A stretch of 8,435 nt of DNA from an uncultured Verrucomicrobiales bacterium (GTDB lineage: Bacteria > Verrucomicrobiota > Verrucomicrobiia > Verrucomicrobiales > Akkermansiaceae). How positions within the stretch are numbered: position 1 is the first letter of the stretch; every line of letters begins with the position of its first letter. The stretch is taken from the NCBI GenBank assembly GCA_937885815.1, contig CALABM010000058.1:1-8435 (forward strand). The letters run 5' to 3'. This document shows, one piece after another, positions 7,002-8,435 of this stretch. Under the pieces are notes generated by a model. That model was not told the DNA's origin and searched no databases. It saw nothing but the letters and a program-made list of their open reading frames with translations. A program made the translations under genes and the position numbers.

Positions 7002-7178
7002 ATGAGCACGAAGAAGACGAACACCGAAGGCACGGACAAGCCGGAGCTTGTGCGTGTGAAGATGAAGAAAAAGGCACATGTGGCCGGGTGCATTGCTGCG
7101 CCTGGTGCGGTGCTTAACGTAACAAAGGAGAGCGCCGACCGCCTGGTGGCAGATGGTGTGGCTGTGATTCTTTACTAA
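7002..7178 (+). CDS. Small phage protein, FluMu/Mu gp35-like pattern (58 aa)
   Basis: This short gene runs from ATG 7002, 3 bases after the previous stop, to TAA 7176-7178. The product starts with a polar, Lys/Thr-rich tail (MSTKKTNTEGTDKPE). It continues LVRVKMKKKAHVAGCIAAPG, AVLNVTKESADRLVADGVAV and ILY. The layout 'V.V.....H..aG....pG.vl.vt...A..Lv..GvA' is common in small proteins of Mu-like head gene clusters (FluMu/gp35-type), which fold as a tiny beta domain and may act in head or tail completion. The match is by pattern only. Coding is supported by the operon spacing, the plausible composition and the conserved-looking motif despite the short length. Confidence 0.72.
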   Translation: MSTKKTNTEGTDKPELVRVKMKKKAHVAGCIAAPGAVLNVTKESADRLVADGVAVILY

Positions 7179-7183
7179 CCCCC

Positions 7184-7200
7184 GAAGAAGAAAGGAACGC
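7184..7200 (+). promoter_or_regulatory. Ribosome binding site of the tail tube gene
   Basis: The sequence gaagaagaaaggaacgc precedes ATG 7201. It carries AGGA (7193-7196), the closest match to a canonical Shine-Dalgarno core before any start in this window. This fits the high expression expected for a tail tube protein. Confidence 0.55.
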
Positions 7201-7788
7201 ATGAATTTAGACCGATTAGATGCCGCCACCATCCTAGGCGCCCGCGTATGGATTGTGACGATTGGCCAGACCATCACCGGTGGCTCTGGGGGGAATAACA
7301 AGGTGAGCGACACTGTGCTGCCCGAACTGCCGGAGAGCTACGCGAACCCGGGCGACTGGATTGCTCTGGGCAAGGTACGCACTGCCAAGCCGCAGACGGA
7401 TTACAAGACAGCGGATGTGGAAGGCGTGGACGATACCGGCGCTTACAAGGTAACGGAGATGAAGCTGGCGCAGAAGCGCAAGCTTCAATTCAGCACGAAT
7501 GACATCACGCCCGAAGCCTTCCAGATGACTTTCGGCCTTACCTCTGCCATTGTGGATGGTGAGGAGCAATCCGTCTTTGCCAGTGGCAATGACTCCCTGG
7601 AAGTGTGGGCTTGCTATGAGATGACGGACGCCTACCGCACGCAGACGGGCATTGCCCGCATTCTGGTGCGTGGTGTGCTGAGTCTGCAAAACCCGCTTGA
7701 AGCGAAGAGCGACCCCGCGCAGGCTGACTATGAGCTGAGCGTGAAGCCGAATGCTCTTGCCATGTTTGTGGCCGGCTCTGCCGCCTGA
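7201..7788 (+). CDS. Probable major tail tube protein
   Basis: This 195-residue, beta-rich protein has the order of elements seen in phage tail tube proteins. There is an N-terminal arm (MNLDRLDAATILGARVWIV), a Gly/Ser loop (TGGSGGNNK), and 'DWIALGKVRTAKPQTDYKTADVEG' (52-75, in pieces), where the W..lG.V motif is typical. It continues with YKVTEMKLAQKRKLQFSTNDITPEAFQMTFGL, a strand-helix-strand pattern ending in the 'e.f...fGl' signature. A further sheet region includes LEVWACYEMTDAYRTQTGIARILV, and the end is ADYELSVKPNALAMFV. It should polymerise into the tube through which DNA is ejected. It follows the small head/neck proteins and ends with tandem stops (TGA TAA at 7786-7791). A strong hairpin lies 9 bases after the first stop. 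The call is by pattern and position. Confidence 0.72.
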   Translation: MNLDRLDAATILGARVWIVTIGQTITGGSGGNNKVSDTVLPELPESYANPGDWIALGKVRTAKPQTDYKTADVEGVDDTGAYKVTEMKLAQKRKLQFSTNDITPEAFQMTFGLTSAIVDGEEQSVFASGNDSLEVWACYEMTDAYRTQTGIARILVRGVLSLQNPLEAKSDPAQADYELSVKPNALAMFVAGSAA

Positions 7789-7797
7789 TAACCCCAT

Positions 7798-7829
7798 GGC
7801 AGCGGGGCGGCTGCGGCTGCCCTGCTGCC
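7798..7829 (+). terminator. 14-bp hairpin with UGCG (UNCG-type) tetraloop after the tail tube gene
   Basis: Bases 7798-7811 pair with 7816-7829 over 14 continuous pairs, two of them G-U (7804-7823 and 7809-7818). The loop is TGCG (7812-7815) closed by C-G, the exceptionally stable cUNCGg class. It fills about half of the 68-base gap between tube and fibre genes. No T-run follows (taccatccgaag), so it is not a standard intrinsic terminator. It may be a leaky terminator, a 3' mRNA stabiliser for the tail tube transcript, or a processing site. The structure is seen directly; the function is inferred. Confidence 0.65.
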
Positions 7830-7837
7830 TACCATCC

Positions 7838-7856
7838 GAAGAAAACAAGCAAGACC
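7838..7856 (+). promoter_or_regulatory. A-rich leader of the fibre gene
   Basis: The sequence gaagaaaacaagcaagacc precedes ATG 7857, just after the hairpin. It repeats the AAGAA/caag pattern of the leaders at 4194 and 4625 and supports ATG 7857 as the start. Confidence 0.45.
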
Positions 7857-8435
7857 ATGCACAAGAATATCGAAACAGTGGCCGGGTGCCTTACGCGATT
7901 AACCTGCGAAGTCATTACAGCAGATGGAGCAACGCCGCCGGAATTGACTGCGTATGTGCTCATAGAGCAGCAGAGCTACCCCGCCATACAAGAGGCGGGC
8001 GGGGTTTTTTATTTCCCCGCCGTTGACTACGGCCAGCACCTTTATGAGGTGAGAGCGGACGGCAAGCCGGTGCTCTTCGGCCACTTGCTGGTGCGCCCCT
8101 CCGCATTCCCCCAAGATTCCGGGGTGGTAGACTATGCCCTGGCTATAGATGCCAGCAAAGTGGATGGGGCGAAAATTACGCTCACCCTCACCCCCGGCCC
8201 ACGCGGCCCAAAGGGAGATACCGGCGCCTCCGCCTACGAGCTCGCTGTACAAAACGGCTACACCGCTTCTTTCGATGATTGGATGGCTAACCTGTTAAAT
8301 GCCTCCTTCAACTCCGACCAAGCCGCAGCCTCTGCTGCCTCCGCCACCACAGCGGCTGAACAAGCGCAACAGGCGCAGCAAGCCGCCGCTACCTCCGCCG
8401 CCACCGCTCAACAGGCGCAGCAAGCCGCCGCCACC
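7857..8435 (+). CDS. Tail fibre / receptor-binding-type protein, N-terminal part (3' end missing)
   Basis: An open frame of 193 codons runs from ATG 7857 to the window end without a stop. Residues 1-110 look like a beta-rich N-terminal attachment domain (LTCEVITADGATPPELTAYV, GGVFYFPAVDYGQHLYEVRADG), of the kind that anchors fibre or baseplate proteins to the virion. Residues 114-123 are a short collagen-like patch, GPRGPKGDTG. ASAYELAVQNGYTASFDDWMANLL follows (124-147), the 'A.elAv.nGy.gs..eWl..L' motif often found after collagen repeats in phage fibres. From about 155 the chain is Ala/Gln/Thr/Ser-rich, with a 14-residue repeat (QQAQQAAATSAATA) beginning at 171, probably a trimeric stalk. 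The receptor-binding tip would be downstream. Serine codons shift from AGC to TCC/TCT in the second half. An upper-baseplate protein of BppU type is an alternative for the N-terminal domain. Confidence 0.75.
   Translation, partial: MHKNIETVAGCLTRLTCEVITADGATPPELTAYVLIEQQSYPAIQEAGGVFYFPAVDYGQHLYEVRADGKPVLFGHLLVRPSAFPQDSGVVDYALAIDASKVDGAKITLTLTPGPRGPKGDTGASAYELAVQNGYTASFDDWMANLLNASFNSDQAAASAASATTAAEQAQQAQQAAATSAATAQQAQQAAAT
7979..8010 (+). terminator. Terminator-like hairpin plus T6 inside the fibre gene
   Basis: CCCCGCC (7979-7985) can pair with GGCGGGG (7998-8004), followed directly by six T's (8005-8010), the form of an intrinsic terminator. It lies within the fibre reading frame (codons for YPAIQEAGGVFYF). 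A second CCCCGCC at 8015-8021 could pair with the same GGCGGGG instead. It may be chance from GC-rich codons, or an attenuator acting when the fibre gene is not translated. Confidence 0.35.
8367..8435 (+). repeat. 42-base tandem repeat in the fibre stalk (at least 1.6 copies)
   Basis: A 23-base block at 8367-8389 recurs exactly at 8409-8431, giving a 42-base (14-codon) period that keeps the reading frame. The protein repeat is QQAQQAAATSAATA. The array reaches the window end, so the copy number is unknown. Such exact in-frame repeats can change length by slippage or recombination. Confidence 0.7.

Noticed and set aside
7751..8026. Overlapping plus-strand frame across the tube-fibre junction
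   Set aside because: It starts inside the tail tube gene, crosses the hairpin and overlaps the fibre gene in another frame; its composition (Cys, Arg, His) is that of a shadow frame.
1..8435. CRISPR arrays, tRNA genes, insertion sequences, toxin-antitoxin or defence genes
   Set aside because: Looked for on both strands; no repeat-spacer pattern, cloverleaf, terminal inverted repeats or recognisable defence domain was found.

Overview
The window is an all-forward-strand, tightly packed block of the head and tail morphogenesis genes of a Mu-like tailed phage or prophage. Every long gene reads on the plus strand. Three junctions are ATGA start/stop overlaps (2961, 5811, 6750) and most other gaps are 3 to 26 bases, so a single late transcript is likely. 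I see no host chromosomal gene, tRNA, insertion sequence, CRISPR array, integrase, transposase or attachment site.

Host: the sequence is GC-rich, serine is mostly AGC, and starts are often preceded by A-rich AAGAA-type leaders rather than GGAGG. This fits a Gram-negative, GC-rich gut-type host. An Akkermansia-like Verrucomicrobium is my weak preference, and a Desulfovibrio-type host would also fit. The sequence alone does not settle this.

Layout: 1-1239 is the C-terminal majority of the large terminase (Mu gp28-like), which starts before the window. 1243-2964 is the portal (DUF935, Mu gp29-like). 2961-4187 is the prohead protease (Mu gpI-like), whose last 198 codons look like a separately started scaffold (Mu gpZ analogue, ATG at 3591). 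4214-4612 is a head decoration-type protein and 4635-5585 the major capsid protein. 5590-5814 is a small unknown protein, 5811-6260 a DUF1320/Mu gp36-like connector, and 6265-6753 a probable tail terminator/gp37-position protein. 6750-6998 is a small membrane-anchored protein of unknown role. 7002-7178 is a 58-residue small Mu-like head protein. 7201-7788 is the probable major tail tube protein. 7857 to the window end is the N-terminal part of a fibre or receptor-binding protein with a collagen-like patch and Ala/Gln repeats.

How it works together: the protease/scaffold and capsid protein build the prohead on the portal. The terminase packages DNA, the decoration protein stabilises the shell, connector and terminator proteins join head to tail, and the tube and fibre belong to the tail. 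The most notable non-coding signal is a 14-bp hairpin closed by a UNCG-type tetraloop (7798-7829) between the tail tube and fibre genes. A second, terminator-like hairpin with six T's lies inside the fibre gene. No defence system or clearly new multi-gene system is visible; the less explained items are the small membrane protein, these RNA structures, the gene order and the fibre's codon shift.
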